Positions 15,625-24,371 of a DNA stretch of 64,000 nt are shown here, piece after piece. This DNA comes from Paenibacillus ferrarius. GTDB taxonomy: Bacteria > Bacillota > Bacilli > Paenibacillales > NBRC-103111. Made by a program: the position numbers and the translations under genes. The stretch's first letter is position 1; each line of letters opens with the position of its first letter. Under the pieces are notes generated by a model that saw only the letters and a program-made list of their open reading frames with translations, had not been told where the DNA came from and searched no databases. The DNA is taken from the NCBI RefSeq assembly GCF_002027705.1, contig NZ_MBTG01000022.1, positions 1 through 64,000 on the forward strand, read 5' to 3'.

Positions 15625-18174
15625 TTATTTCACCAATTGGCCGCGCGTAACGCCCAGCTGATTAGTCGCTTTCAGTGAACGCCATACTTGCGTTCCGCTG
15701 ATTTGTCCGTCGATCGCGCGGCGGTACAAATCCAGGATTTCACGGACTTTGTCCGGTGTTTCCTCAAGGAACTCGACTCGGAATGAGCGAATGCCCAGAT
15801 CCATGAAATGGCTCAGATATTCTGCGCCTGATTGATCAACGGCATTATATACCGTATTGCGGCAGCCTTCATCGACACGCACCGGATGCGACATCCCAAC
15901 ACGGTCCTGCAAGGAAACGCTGTGATCCTCGCAAGGACGGCCACAGTTCGTGAAGTCGGTTCCTTCGCTCAGGAATGTACAGTACACACAGTGCTCCGTG
16001 TGGAACATTGGCATGTGCTGATGAATGACGACCTCCAGCTTGGACGTTTCGGAACGGCGAAGCAGATCAACCATTTGCTGAATGTTCAAATCGTACGAAG
16101 GCGTCACTTTGGAGAGACCCGCTTCCAAGAAGAGCGCCGCCGTTTTGTGATTGGCCACATTCAGCGAGAAGTCGCCGATTAATTGCGGCTGCGGTGCACT
16201 TGGATTCTCCAAGCGATGCTTCAAGAAGAAGTAGGCAGCCCCCGTGTTACGGATCAACACCGCATCAGGTTTAAGCTTGAGAATATTGTTAAAATAGCCT
16301 GTTTCCCCAGGCATATGAATCCGCGGAGTCGCCAATGCGATTCGGCGGCCGGCGGCATGAACAGCTTCAACGGCTGCAGGGAACTGCTTAATAAATTCAA
16401 AATCAGCGTAAATGAGCTGCACATCATCTGTCGTTTCCAGCACAGCCTTCACTTGATCCAGGTTGCGGCAAAGTGCAGTTAGCTCTACAGCGCTGCGCTC
16501 TGCTAAGGATAGCGCAGGAGCATTCGCAGCGGCGGCTTGGTACGCAGCCGCTGAAGGAAGCACATCGTCGTACACGCCGATGTCACGCTTCCTGTACGCG
16601 CGCGGCTTCTGCCGCTCGTCTTCCATCAACTCGACAGCGCTGCGCCGCATGCTGTTCAGCTCGCGCATCGGCACGATAAGCTCACCGACCAGCTGGACTT
16701 CCAGCTGGCTGAGTTCGTAAATCGTGCCGCCAAGGCGACCGAACTGCTCGGTGAAGAGCTGTTCGTCCATCGGTCTTTTTTCCGCGCGAACCAGTGGAAG
16801 CTCAGATTGTACGAAGACGGTATGACCGCCTCGGATATCTGTCCACCAGCTTTTGAGCGGCTCGCCTTCAACACCGCTAATCTTGACGCTAACCGGGAAT
16901 GTCCGGTATGGCTTATCGGTCTCGAAGGTCTGGCGCAGGCGCTTGTCGAGATGCGGATCATTCGTCTTCCATATGCGGTCGCCGACATGCAAACGGCTTA
17001 AATCGACATCGTTGCGGCCCATAATAATTTCGATGAGTCCGCCCTCGGCTTCGCCTTCGAGCTTCTCTCCCTTGCGGCGCAAATCATAGATTCGCCCGCC
17101 TTCTTCTTTCTTCGTTGGGTCCCCGGCATCGAAGACGACACCGTCTCCACGCTTAATCGGCGCCTCGAGCTCGCAAATCACGCCATCGCGCAAAATTTGC
17201 TTGATACGGCCAACGAAAACCCCACGGCTTTTGGGAAATGTGCCGTCAACAAGCTGCTTATTGTTGGTTCCATTCAAGAAACCAACGGTAAATCCACGCG
17301 AGAAGCTCTGCTGCAGCTCACGAACCTCATCTTTCGACGGACGAGCATCCTCTCCATCAAAATAACGGTCAATGGCACGGCGATATTTACTCACGACATT
17401 GGCCACATATTCAGGGGTTTTCAAACGCCCTTCAATTTTAAAAGAACGCACGCCAGCTTCAATCAGTTCCGGCACAATCTCAATAGCCGCCAAGTCTTTC
17501 GGCGAAAGCAGATAAGTGACGTCACCCATCGGCTTTTGGACGCCATCCACCATCAGGTCATACGGCAAGCGGCAAGCCTGCGCGCACTCCCCGCGATTGG
17601 CGGAGCGCCCGCCCCACATTTCGGAGGTCAAACACTGGCCTGAATAGGAAACGCAAAGCGCACCATGCACGAAAACTTCCATCGGGAGTTTGGCTTGATC
17701 CCCGATTTGTTTGATCTGCTTCAGGTTATTTTCACGACCAAGAACGACGCGTTCGATATCGAACGGCTTCGTAAATTCAACGGCTTCCGGCGATGTAATC
17801 GTCATCTGTGTCGATCCGTGAATCGGGAAATCCGGAGAAATCTCGCGAATCATTTTAACCAGACCAAGATCCTGCACAATAACCGCGTCGACACCCGCAT
17901 CCACACAAGCCTCAATCAACTGCTTCGCCTCGTTCAACTCTTCCTCGAAAACAAGGATGTTAAACGTCAGGAAGCCTTGAACCCCATACAGATGAAGAAA
18001 CGACATAATATCCGGCAATTCTGCCATCGTAAAATTATGCGCTCTAGCTCGTGCATTAAATTTCTCCACACCAAAAAACACGGCATCCGCCCCATTGGCA
18101 ACAGCCGCTCGCAAACAATCCCAATCCCCCGCAGGGGCCAACAATTCTATATCTTCTCTGCGTATCGTACGCAT
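15625..18174 (-). CDS. U32 family peptidase / RlhA-YhbU-type protein with DUF3656 region
   Basis: 849 residues from ATG 18174 (MRTIRREDIELLAPAGDWD...), with AAAGGA 9 nt upstream; a TTG six codons earlier is the alternative. The N-terminal half has the U32 signature: ELLAPAGDWDCLRAAVANGADAVFFG, then VFVHGALCVSYSGQCLTSEMWGGRSANRGECAQACRLPY, with the conserved cysteines expected to hold an Fe-S cluster. The C-terminal half has DUF3656-like segments and a second Cys cluster (HTEHCVYCTFLSEGTDFTNCGRPCED). Related proteins (RlhA, UbiU/V, TrhP) make prephenate- or O2-independent hydroxylations on RNA or quinone rather than proteolysis, so an rRNA or tRNA hydroxylation role is a fair inference. Single gene with its own terminator. 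Confidence 0.9.
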   Translation of the reverse strand: MRTIRREDIELLAPAGDWDCLRAAVANGADAVFFGVEKFNARARAHNFTMAELPDIMSFLHLYGVQGFLTFNILVFEEELNEAKQLIEACVDAGVDAVIVQDLGLVKMIREISPDFPIHGSTQMTITSPEAVEFTKPFDIERVVLGRENNLKQIKQIGDQAKLPMEVFVHGALCVSYSGQCLTSEMWGGRSANRGECAQACRLPYDLMVDGVQKPMGDVTYLLSPKDLAAIEIVPELIEAGVRSFKIEGRLKTPEYVANVVSKYRRAIDRYFDGEDARPSKDEVRELQQSFSRGFTVGFLNGTNNKQLVDGTFPKSRGVFVGRIKQILRDGVICELEAPIKRGDGVVFDAGDPTKKEEGGRIYDLRRKGEKLEGEAEGGLIEIIMGRNDVDLSRLHVGDRIWKTNDPHLDKRLRQTFETDKPYRTFPVSVKISGVEGEPLKSWWTDIRGGHTVFVQSELPLVRAEKRPMDEQLFTEQFGRLGGTIYELSQLEVQLVGELIVPMRELNSMRRSAVELMEDERQKPRAYRKRDIGVYDDVLPSAAAYQAAAANAPALSLAERSAVELTALCRNLDQVKAVLETTDDVQLIYADFEFIKQFPAAVEAVHAAGRRIALATPRIHMPGETGYFNNILKLKPDAVLIRNTGAAYFFLKHRLENPSAPQPQLIGDFSLNVANHKTAALFLEAGLSKVTPSYDLNIQQMVDLLRRSETSKLEVVIHQHMPMFHTEHCVYCTFLSEGTDFTNCGRPCEDHSVSLQDRVGMSHPVRVDEGCRNTVYNAVDQSGAEYLSHFMDLGIRSFRVEFLEETPDKVREILDLYRRAIDGQISGTQVWRSLKATNQLGVTRGQLVK

Positions 18175-18348
18175 GGCAGCAAATCCTTTCAATAATAGAT
18201 CCTCGGGTCATCCTCAAAGTCTTCTCTTTAGTGTAACAGAAAGGATAGGTAGGAATCTAGGGCAAGGAACAATTACAAAGTTACCCAGAATCCGACACAT
18301 ACTGTACAATTCCAATCATTGCCTACGCGCGCTCAACCCCTTTAGAAG

Positions 18349-18377
18349 TTAACAAACTTACCTATGAATGCTATAAT
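18349..18377 (+). promoter_or_regulatory. Sigma-A-type promoter of the aminoacylation cluster
   Basis: TTAACA (18349-18354), a 17-nt spacer and TATAAT (18372-18377) lie 40 nt upstream of the first gene of the plus-strand cluster. This is one of the best matches to the -35/-10 consensus in the window. The rest of the 240-nt divergent region shows no other clear site. Confidence 0.75.
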
Positions 18378-18416
18378 GTCAAGGATAGTGACCATTACAG
18401 TAATCGAGGGATCCCT

Positions 18417-21400
18417 TTGGCTTTGTCGAAAATTCGCGTTCTTCCAGTAGTGATTGGACTAGGCCTTTGCCTCTTAATCATGCTCTGCATCCTACTATTT
18501 TTACCAAAAATAGACGAAACTAAGCTCCTTTATGCGACGAGCGGGGATGTATATGATACGGCAGCCTACGGAAACTTCCAACAAACCTTGCAAGCAGGAA
18601 TCAAGCTTAACAAACAAAACCTGCCTAATCTATCCGCAAGCGAGCTGCGCAAGTACGATGCCATCTATTTGGACCCTGCGCTGGTGCAAGATGCCTCGTG
18701 GTCCGTACAAGCAGAGAAGCTAACCGGATATGTGAAGCATGGCGGCCATTTATTAGTTGAAAATGGGTTCTCTACCAGCTTTCCGCTAGACTTTCTAGGT
18801 GCTGCGAGTGTTGTTGATTTGCAGAAATTGCCGCTCACTACGCTAACCAACACACCGAGTCTTACTTACCCTCAGGTTCCCGTTAATCTGCAGGGCTTAC
18901 AGCAAACCTTTCAATTATTTACCCAGAGTTATCTTAAGCATCACGCCTTGGACGACATGCCTGGCTTCCATATGGGGTACGGCTTTGTTCCTTCAACCGG
19001 ACAAACCCTTGTTGCCATGACTGCTTCCGGACAGCCGATTTCACTCGCCATGCAGAATCACGTGGGCAAAGGCACCGTCCTGATCAGCAGCAACTTTCTG
19101 CCGAATCGGTATTTTCCAACCGGCTATGATATGAAAAGCGGAATGGACCCGAAGCTCGGCTTCTCGCAATGGGCCGCTAAATATCAAGCGGAGAGCAAGC
19201 CTGTATCTGGAACGACTTATTTCAATAAAAGAGCTTTGCCGATTGAACCTTACTTCAATTTCGATTTTGCTGCCGCGAACATGCAGTACCGCAGCGAGCT
19301 GCTCGCTTATGTAGCGAAGGAAACACTGGGCTACAGTGTGCGCAAGGTTCTTGGCCCTTACGGGCGGCCGGCTATGGCGTTTCAGAATCATTTTGAGGCG
19401 ATGCCGGCCATTCAGCAGAAAGACGGCATCGCTTGGGCGGAGCTGCTCAAGAAGTATAACGAGGTTCCTTCGTTTACACTCGTCCGCAACGCCTTCTATT
19501 GGGGGCAATGGCGCGAGAGCGTGACGGTGCAGCTGAACACGGGGACGAATGCGCAGCCCAAGTTCGTCGGCGAACTGCCCGGCTCCGGCTACGCAAGCGG
19601 CTTGCATGTCATGTCTGGCGGCAAGCCTTTGCGCCAGGCGCTGTTCCCTCAGTATCGCGATCTGGCGAGCGCGATTGAACTGCCTTACCGCGCGTACCCG
19701 GCCGCGGCGGATCTGAACGGCGATGGCCGCGTTGATCTGCTGGCCGGCAGTGCGGACGGATTCGTGTATAAGTACACGAATCTTGGCCCTGCGGCGGCGG
19801 CTTATGCGAGCGAGCCGCCGCCCGAGGGCCTGGCGCTGCCCGACACGTTCGGCGCGCCGGAGAAGCTCTTACTGGAGAGCGGCGCGCCGCTCCAGCTTGG
19901 CCGTTACAGCACCGTTCACGCCGCAGACGTGAACGGGGACGGCCGTCCGGACCTCATCGTTTCCGATGAGTCCGGGGCCGTGTGGCTTGTGCCGCAGCTT
20001 GCGAGCGGCAAGTTCGCGAAGCCCGCGGCGGTGCTCGCGGGCGGGAAGCCGCTGCAGCTGCCCGGAGGGCCTGCAGCGCCGCTGGTCGCCGACATCGACG
20101 GCGACGGCAAGCTCGACCTCGTCCTCGGCGGAGCCGATGGACGAGTGTGGCTCTACAAGGGCCGCAGCGCAGCGGCCCTTGACTTGGCGCAAGGCAGCGT
20201 GATCCTTACGCTGCCGAACCAAGCCACGCACGCCGCGCCCAGCGCGCGCGATCTGAACAACGACGGCCGACTCGATCTCGTGGTCGGCAGCAGCGATGGG
20301 GACCTGCTGGTGTATCTCCAAGGCGCTGACGGCGCTTGGACGCCACAAGGTCCCCTGGAGGGCACAACCCTCAACCAAGTCGGCAATCACGCCTTGGTTG
20401 CCGGCCACTACTCCGTCCCGCTTTGGGTAGATCTCAATCACGACGGCAAAGACGATCTGGTCGTCGGCGGTATCGAATTCGGGTCCCCCGTTTCGATCGA
20501 CGACCCGCAGTTTCCTTATCCTGCGGAGCTTCAAGCATTTATCCAATATGCGCGTGATAACCATTTGGATTTGAATCCGCATGTGTTTGTACATAATTTC
20601 AAAAGTGCAGATCAAGAGCGGACCGAGCTGACTTTGCATAAGCAAGCCTTCGATAAACTTGGCATTCCATGGCTGCATCTGGGTACGAATCAGCATACAT
20701 GGCGCATTAATAACGAAGACCATACCCAAACGCTGCTAAGCGAGCAGCAGCAAGGCATGTGGTACAACTTCGGATTCCTGCCTTCTGAATCGCCTGTCAT
20801 TGCCCGTCCTGATGCTGTTTGGTCTCTTCCTTTTCTTCTACAGGATAAGGAAGGCAAGACGGATCAAACGATGCTCATCCACACACCGACACCGGTGCTG
20901 CGGACAGGCGATTACGCAACGACAGATATCTTTGAATCCATGGTGAAATTGGATATGCCGATTGATTATTTTGAGCACATCGAGTACCATTTTCCCGTAC
21001 CTGCCAAAATTGCTGATTTAGCCGAATTCGCTGACTACTTTGACAAGCTTCGCACGAAGCATGATTATAATTTTATGACCGAAAATCAGATGGCCAAATC
21101 CTTCTTGACCGCTATGAAAAGCGAGATTCGGATCAGCCAGTCCTGGGCTTCCTATTTATGGGACAAGCTGAAGGATCGATTAGCTGGCGGCAGTCCGCAT
21201 TTCCATGCGACACTGGCACCGAATTCCGCTAACGTGCCGAACTTGGCGGGTGAATATGCTTCCACACTGGGAGTCGCCATCGAAAAAGGTGAAAAACTGG
21301 CGCTATACTCCCTGCAAAGCGATTCCGACACCTATACAACGGTAGATAATAAGTTCTACGTTGGTTTGGCTAAACCGACTTCCATCGGGATTGGCCCCCA

Positions 21401-21647
21401 GAAGGATCAATTCCATGTTGTACGTTCGAATGTCCCTTTTGTTCTGAAACTTGAAGGAACGACTCATCAGTTAGAACTAAAATCAGCCGGATTGCAGCAA
21501 GTGAAAATATATAGTCCTGCAGAATTGACCTTTGATACAGCCGATGTGAAGGTGTCCTATGATGCCTCAACTCACATGTACACGATCACACGCTATGGGG
21601 ATCTAGCAACTCTCTCTTTCACTAGCAAGACCAGCATTAAGCAGTAG
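18417..21647 (+). CDS. Large membrane-anchored FG-GAP/VCBS-repeat protein, possible envelope polymer enzyme
   Basis: 1076 residues. TTG 18417 follows GAGGG at a good distance; a second TTG two codons later is possible. A single N-terminal TM (VLPVVIGLGLCLLIMLCILLFL, about 8-29) leaves the rest outside. Residues ~40-260 look like a GATase1/ThuA-type Rossmann region (KYDAIYLDPALV... YVKHGGHLLVENGF). From ~425 to 680 there are five FG-GAP/VCBS calcium-loop units (DLNGDGRVDLLAG, DVNGDGRPDLIVS, DIDGDGKLDLVLG, DLNNDGRLDLVVG, DLNHDGKDDLVVG). The C-terminal ~400 residues weakly resemble polysaccharide deacetylase-like domains. The repeat part (about 19.6-20.4 kb) is much richer in GC. It is 51 nt upstream of the carrier protein gene, probably in the same transcript. 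Domain names outside the FG-GAP part are inference. Confidence 0.75.
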   Translation: MALSKIRVLPVVIGLGLCLLIMLCILLFLPKIDETKLLYATSGDVYDTAAYGNFQQTLQAGIKLNKQNLPNLSASELRKYDAIYLDPALVQDASWSVQAEKLTGYVKHGGHLLVENGFSTSFPLDFLGAASVVDLQKLPLTTLTNTPSLTYPQVPVNLQGLQQTFQLFTQSYLKHHALDDMPGFHMGYGFVPSTGQTLVAMTASGQPISLAMQNHVGKGTVLISSNFLPNRYFPTGYDMKSGMDPKLGFSQWAAKYQAESKPVSGTTYFNKRALPIEPYFNFDFAAANMQYRSELLAYVAKETLGYSVRKVLGPYGRPAMAFQNHFEAMPAIQQKDGIAWAELLKKYNEVPSFTLVRNAFYWGQWRESVTVQLNTGTNAQPKFVGELPGSGYASGLHVMSGGKPLRQALFPQYRDLASAIELPYRAYPAAADLNGDGRVDLLAGSADGFVYKYTNLGPAAAAYASEPPPEGLALPDTFGAPEKLLLESGAPLQLGRYSTVHAADVNGDGRPDLIVSDESGAVWLVPQLASGKFAKPAAVLAGGKPLQLPGGPAAPLVADIDGDGKLDLVLGGADGRVWLYKGRSAAALDLAQGSVILTLPNQATHAAPSARDLNNDGRLDLVVGSSDGDLLVYLQGADGAWTPQGPLEGTTLNQVGNHALVAGHYSVPLWVDLNHDGKDDLVVGGIEFGSPVSIDDPQFPYPAELQAFIQYARDNHLDLNPHVFVHNFKSADQERTELTLHKQAFDKLGIPWLHLGTNQHTWRINNEDHTQTLLSEQQQGMWYNFGFLPSESPVIARPDAVWSLPFLLQDKEGKTDQTMLIHTPTPVLRTGDYATTDIFESMVKLDMPIDYFEHIEYHFPVPAKIADLAEFADYFDKLRTKHDYNFMTENQMAKSFLTAMKSEIRISQSWASYLWDKLKDRLAGGSPHFHATLAPNSANVPNLAGEYASTLGVAIEKGEKLALYSLQSDSDTYTTVDNKFYVGLAKPTSIGIGPQKDQFHVVRSNVPFVLKLEGTTHQLELKSAGLQQVKIYSPAELTFDTADVKVSYDASTHMYTITRYGDLATLSFTSKTSIKQ

Positions 21648-21698
21648 CTTAAGCACTGCAGTTACTACCACTTTCCATTAATCAGGAGGCTTTCCATC

Positions 21699-21956
21699 AT
21701 GTCTAATGAAGACTTATTAGCGCAGCTTGAACAGCATATTCGCGAGCGTTACGAAATTGCCGAGGACGACGATGATTTTGACGTTGATGTTCATCTGTTC
21801 GATTATGGATTTATCGACTCGATCGGTGCCACAGCATTGATCGCTCATATCGAGAAAACGTACGGCATCCAAGTCACGAATCAAGATCTTATGCTGTACT
21901 CCATGAATACCGTAAGCGAAATTGCCGATTTTATTTCCAAGAAGACTGCGAGGTAG
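21699..21956 (+). CDS. Acyl carrier protein, DltC-like
   Basis: 85 residues, with AGGAGG 9 nt upstream of ATG. The phosphopantetheine attachment site is clear: LFDYGFIDSIGATALI, Ser of DSIG, followed by the typical helix III region (YGIQVTNQDLMLYSMNTVSEIADFI). Carrier proteins hold amino acids or acyl groups as thioesters on a 4'-phosphopantetheine arm. The pattern (LFDxGFIDS) is nearer to DltC and stand-alone carrier proteins than to fatty-acid ACP. The next gene, 7 nt downstream, is an amino acid:carrier protein ligase, so this is its likely substrate. The acidic stretch EDDDDFDVD is typical of the surface that such ligases recognise. Confidence 0.93.
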   Translation: MSNEDLLAQLEQHIRERYEIAEDDDDFDVDVHLFDYGFIDSIGATALIAHIEKTYGIQVTNQDLMLYSMNTVSEIADFISKKTAR

Positions 21957-21963
21957 CCATTTC

Positions 21964-23163
21964 ATGATGACATGTAGAATTTCTCTAGAGGGTCTTGCTG
22001 AAAGCCAGCATGGACAAGTCAAATATGCATCTGCCTTTGCAGATGAGCATATTCAAGATATCGCCTTGGTTGATGGCCACATTGTTATTACGCATAACTC
22101 TCCCCATGGCGACGAGGGCATCACCGAGCGGGTTCAACGCCTGATCGAGCGTTTCTCGCATGGCGATTTTGGTTTCAAAGAAAATATTTTGTTCGAAAAT
22201 AAAGTGGACACCCCCTACGAAGGCGATATTATCGCTGAGCTCGTAGAACGCAAAGCTATTAAGGTATTGGAGCCTGGTCTCTTCATTTTCCGTGAGCCCT
22301 TCTCCAGCTTGATGCGGTTCCTCGACTATTCCTTCGTTACGAAGATTGCCAAACGCTTCGAAGGGATGCAGGAAGAATCCTATCCAGCTGTCATTCATAG
22401 TCATACATTGAACAAAACGAATCATTTCACTTCATTCCCTGAACACATTCACTTCGTCACCCATTTGCGTGAAGACCTGGATGTCATCGAATCGTTCTCC
22501 CAGTCCATTCGCGAAGCTGGCGGTTGGAACGCCGAGCAGCCATTGGCGCTGGATAACAACATGGTGAAGCCGAATTTCATGATGAATCCTTCTACTTGCT
22601 ATCACTGCTATGAGGGGCTCGAAAATGAAACGCTGGAAGGCGACGGCATCGTTGTAACCGCCATTGCCAAATGTCACCGCTTTGAGTCCAAAAACCACAG
22701 TGATTTCGGTCGCTTGCTTGATTTCTCGATGCGTGAAATTATTTTCGTCGGCAAGCCGGACTTCGTCAAAGAAAATCGTCTGAAATCCATTGAGTATCTG
22801 AAAGAACTTGCCGTTGAATGGCAGGTTGACAGCATGATGGAGATCGCCAACGATCCGTTCTTCACGAACGATTTCCAAGTGAAAGCGTCCTTCCAACGCA
22901 ATCAAGAGATGAAATACGAGCTGCGCCTAACGATCCCTCATGTTAAGAAATCGATTGCCTGCTCATCTGTTAATTTCCACAGCAACACATTCGGCAATGC
23001 TTTTAATATTAAAATGGGCAAACGCAACGCCGTGACTGGCTGCGTAGGCTTCGGCATCGAGCGCTGGGCTTTCGCTTTCTTGGCGCAATACGGATTGGAT
23101 GAGCAGCAATGGCCTGCAACCTTCCGTGAGCAGTACCAAGCTTGGCAGGACAAAGCGCTGTAA
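21964..23163 (+). CDS. Amino acid:[carrier protein] ligase, class II aaRS-like
   Basis: 399 residues from ATG 21964 (MMTCRISLEGL...; a second ATG follows at once). The fold is a truncated class II seryl-tRNA-synthetase-like core without the tRNA-binding arm. Visible: the Zn-site region NPSTCYHCYEG (about residues 215-225), a motif 2 segment (AKCHRFESK... then RLLDFSMREIIFVG), the Cys-containing HVKKSIACSSVNFHSN, and motif 3 GFGIERWAFAFL near the C-terminus. Family members activate glycine or alanine with ATP and load it on the phosphopantetheine of a partner carrier protein instead of tRNA. The DltC-like gene immediately upstream is the obvious partner. This enzyme takes the place that DltA has in standard dlt operons. 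The amino acid used here is unknown. Confidence 0.9.
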   Translation: MMTCRISLEGLAESQHGQVKYASAFADEHIQDIALVDGHIVITHNSPHGDEGITERVQRLIERFSHGDFGFKENILFENKVDTPYEGDIIAELVERKAIKVLEPGLFIFREPFSSLMRFLDYSFVTKIAKRFEGMQEESYPAVIHSHTLNKTNHFTSFPEHIHFVTHLREDLDVIESFSQSIREAGGWNAEQPLALDNNMVKPNFMMNPSTCYHCYEGLENETLEGDGIVVTAIAKCHRFESKNHSDFGRLLDFSMREIIFVGKPDFVKENRLKSIEYLKELAVEWQVDSMMEIANDPFFTNDFQVKASFQRNQEMKYELRLTIPHVKKSIACSSVNFHSNTFGNAFNIKMGKRNAVTGCVGFGIERWAFAFLAQYGLDEQQWPATFREQYQAWQDKAL

Positions 23164-23202
23164 CTCATTGAATTTCAATTCTCCATCACCTTATAACCTT
23201 AA

Positions 23203-23262
23203 TGGCCCATACGCTGTATGACCTGCCTGTACATGCTGCAGTCGGTAAACAGCTATGGGCCA
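23203..23262 (+). other. Intercistronic hairpin inside the aminoacylation cluster
   Basis: TGGCCCATA.CGCTGT (23203-23217) pairs with ACAGC.TATGGGCCA (23249-23262): about 14 bp with one bulge and a loop of about 30 nt. It lies in the 155-nt gap between the ligase and the SGNH gene. No T-tract follows, so it is more likely an RNA processing or stability element than a terminator. Confidence 0.55.
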
Positions 23263-23318
23263 CATGATTACTTCTGATGACTCCTCGTGAGTATCATCCA
23301 TCCCATACAAGATAATGA

Positions 23319-24230
23319 GTGATCCCGTTGAAAGCAGCCACATTTCTCAAAAAGAATAGCTTCGTGCTGGGCCTGCTGCTAGCGATTGTCGTTTCCGACC
23401 TGCTTATCTCCTGGTGGAACCCGATGGTTAGCACACGCCGTTTCTACAAAAACGACTTTACCAAAACGCTCTACCACCACAGCTGGTCTCATTCGGGACC
23501 GGTTTTCTTCGGTAATTCCTCCGTGACGGGTGCTTATATCGAAGAGAAGTCCGATGCCCACCTGATCGAGATGGGGCTTTCTTATGGCAAGCTCACGGAT
23601 CTCAAAGGCATTCTAGAGAGAAACTTATACCAGGTCCAAGATGAACTGGTCATCGGCATCGATGTCCATACCATGCTGGATGCTCTGGAAACAGATCCAA
23701 CCTACCCATGGTTCAAACCCTGGTACCAGCCTTATGTCTATACCTATCGGGATTATTTCCGAGATTCGGGTGAAGAATTTGCTCGTAATTTGGCCAAAGG
23801 AAGCCTTGCTTATGAACCGCGATGGATCGATAAAGAGCTGTATCCCGGTCGTAAGGATGATGAATTCCTGAAAACCAAATGGGCTGATTATGATAAGCGC
23901 TTCGGCTCCATGACGCTGAAAGATTTCAAGGATAACCTAGCTGCTCTGCAGTGGATGATTCGCTATGCGAACGAGCATAAGCTGTCTGTGAGAGTGATCT
24001 GGATGCCTTGGAACAAAGGCTACGCCGACCCGCCTTACGTCGCCTCCCTCAAACAAGAGGTGAACAACCAGCTGAAAGCTGCGGATATACCCGTATTGGA
24101 TTTGATGCACACATACGATCCCCGTTACTTCCATGATCTTGTTCATTTGAACCGTGAAGAAGGCGCTCCGCTATTTACGAAGGAGGTAGACACATGGTTA
24201 AAATCCTTAGGAAAACCATCGAAGTCCTGA
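23319..24230 (+). CDS. DltD-like SGNH-type membrane-anchored protein
   Basis: 303 residues with an N-terminal membrane anchor (FVLGLLLAIVVSDLLISWW, about 15-33) and an outer domain. The nucleophile block is VFFGNSSVTGAY (GNSS, near residue 65), and the catalytic Asp/His are in YFHDLVHLNREEG close to the C-terminus, an SGNH/DltD/AlgX arrangement. DltD takes part in passing D-alanine to (lipo)teichoic acid outside the membrane; here the protein is shorter than typical DltD (about 400). The start is GTG 23319 or TTG 23328; neither has a strong site. Its last 37 nt overlap the 36-residue DltX-like gene, which suggests coupling. It probably acts with the MBOAT downstream. Confidence 0.85.
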   Translation: MIPLKAATFLKKNSFVLGLLLAIVVSDLLISWWNPMVSTRRFYKNDFTKTLYHHSWSHSGPVFFGNSSVTGAYIEEKSDAHLIEMGLSYGKLTDLKGILERNLYQVQDELVIGIDVHTMLDALETDPTYPWFKPWYQPYVYTYRDYFRDSGEEFARNLAKGSLAYEPRWIDKELYPGRKDDEFLKTKWADYDKRFGSMTLKDFKDNLAALQWMIRYANEHKLSVRVIWMPWNKGYADPPYVASLKQEVNNQLKAADIPVLDLMHTYDPRYFHDLVHLNREEGAPLFTKEVDTWLKSLGKPSKS

Positions 24231-24304
24231 TCTATCTCGCGATGCTGTATTTGGTATTCATCTATTTCACCGGCAAGGGCTTGTTTATCTATGAGAAATT
24301 TTAA
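24194..24304 (+). CDS. DltX-like microprotein (36 residues)
   Basis: This open frame overlaps the end of the SGNH gene by 37 nt in another frame. A perfect AGGAGG (24181-24186) sits 7 nt before ATG 24194. The peptide is basic at the N-terminus (MVKILRKT), has one TM helix (VLIYLAMLYLVFIYF, about 11-25), and ends GKGLFIYEKF. DltX peptides of standard dlt operons are about 50 residues, single-pass, and end in a conserved FIYNEF-type motif that is needed for aminoacyl transfer with DltB; FIYEKF is a near match, including the tyrosine. The gene lies 67 nt upstream of the MBOAT gene. Sequence, signal and context agree, so I consider it real despite its size. Confidence 0.85.
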   Translation: MVKILRKTIEVLIYLAMLYLVFIYFTGKGLFIYEKF

Positions 24305-24371
24305 CGCTCTGACCTTATCAGAGGTGACATTCAAATAGGAATAAGCTTTTCAAGCGAGGAGTACTTTAGCT

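Noticed and set aside
15625..18174. Secreted protease or collagenase
   Set aside because: U32 'peptidase' is a historical name; no signal peptide, and the Cys clusters fit Fe-S RNA or quinone hydroxylation proteins better.
19869..20729. Long open frame on the minus strand inside the FG-GAP gene (286 codons)
   Set aside because: Produced by the high GC of the repeat region; the opposite frame encodes five clear calcium-loop motifs.
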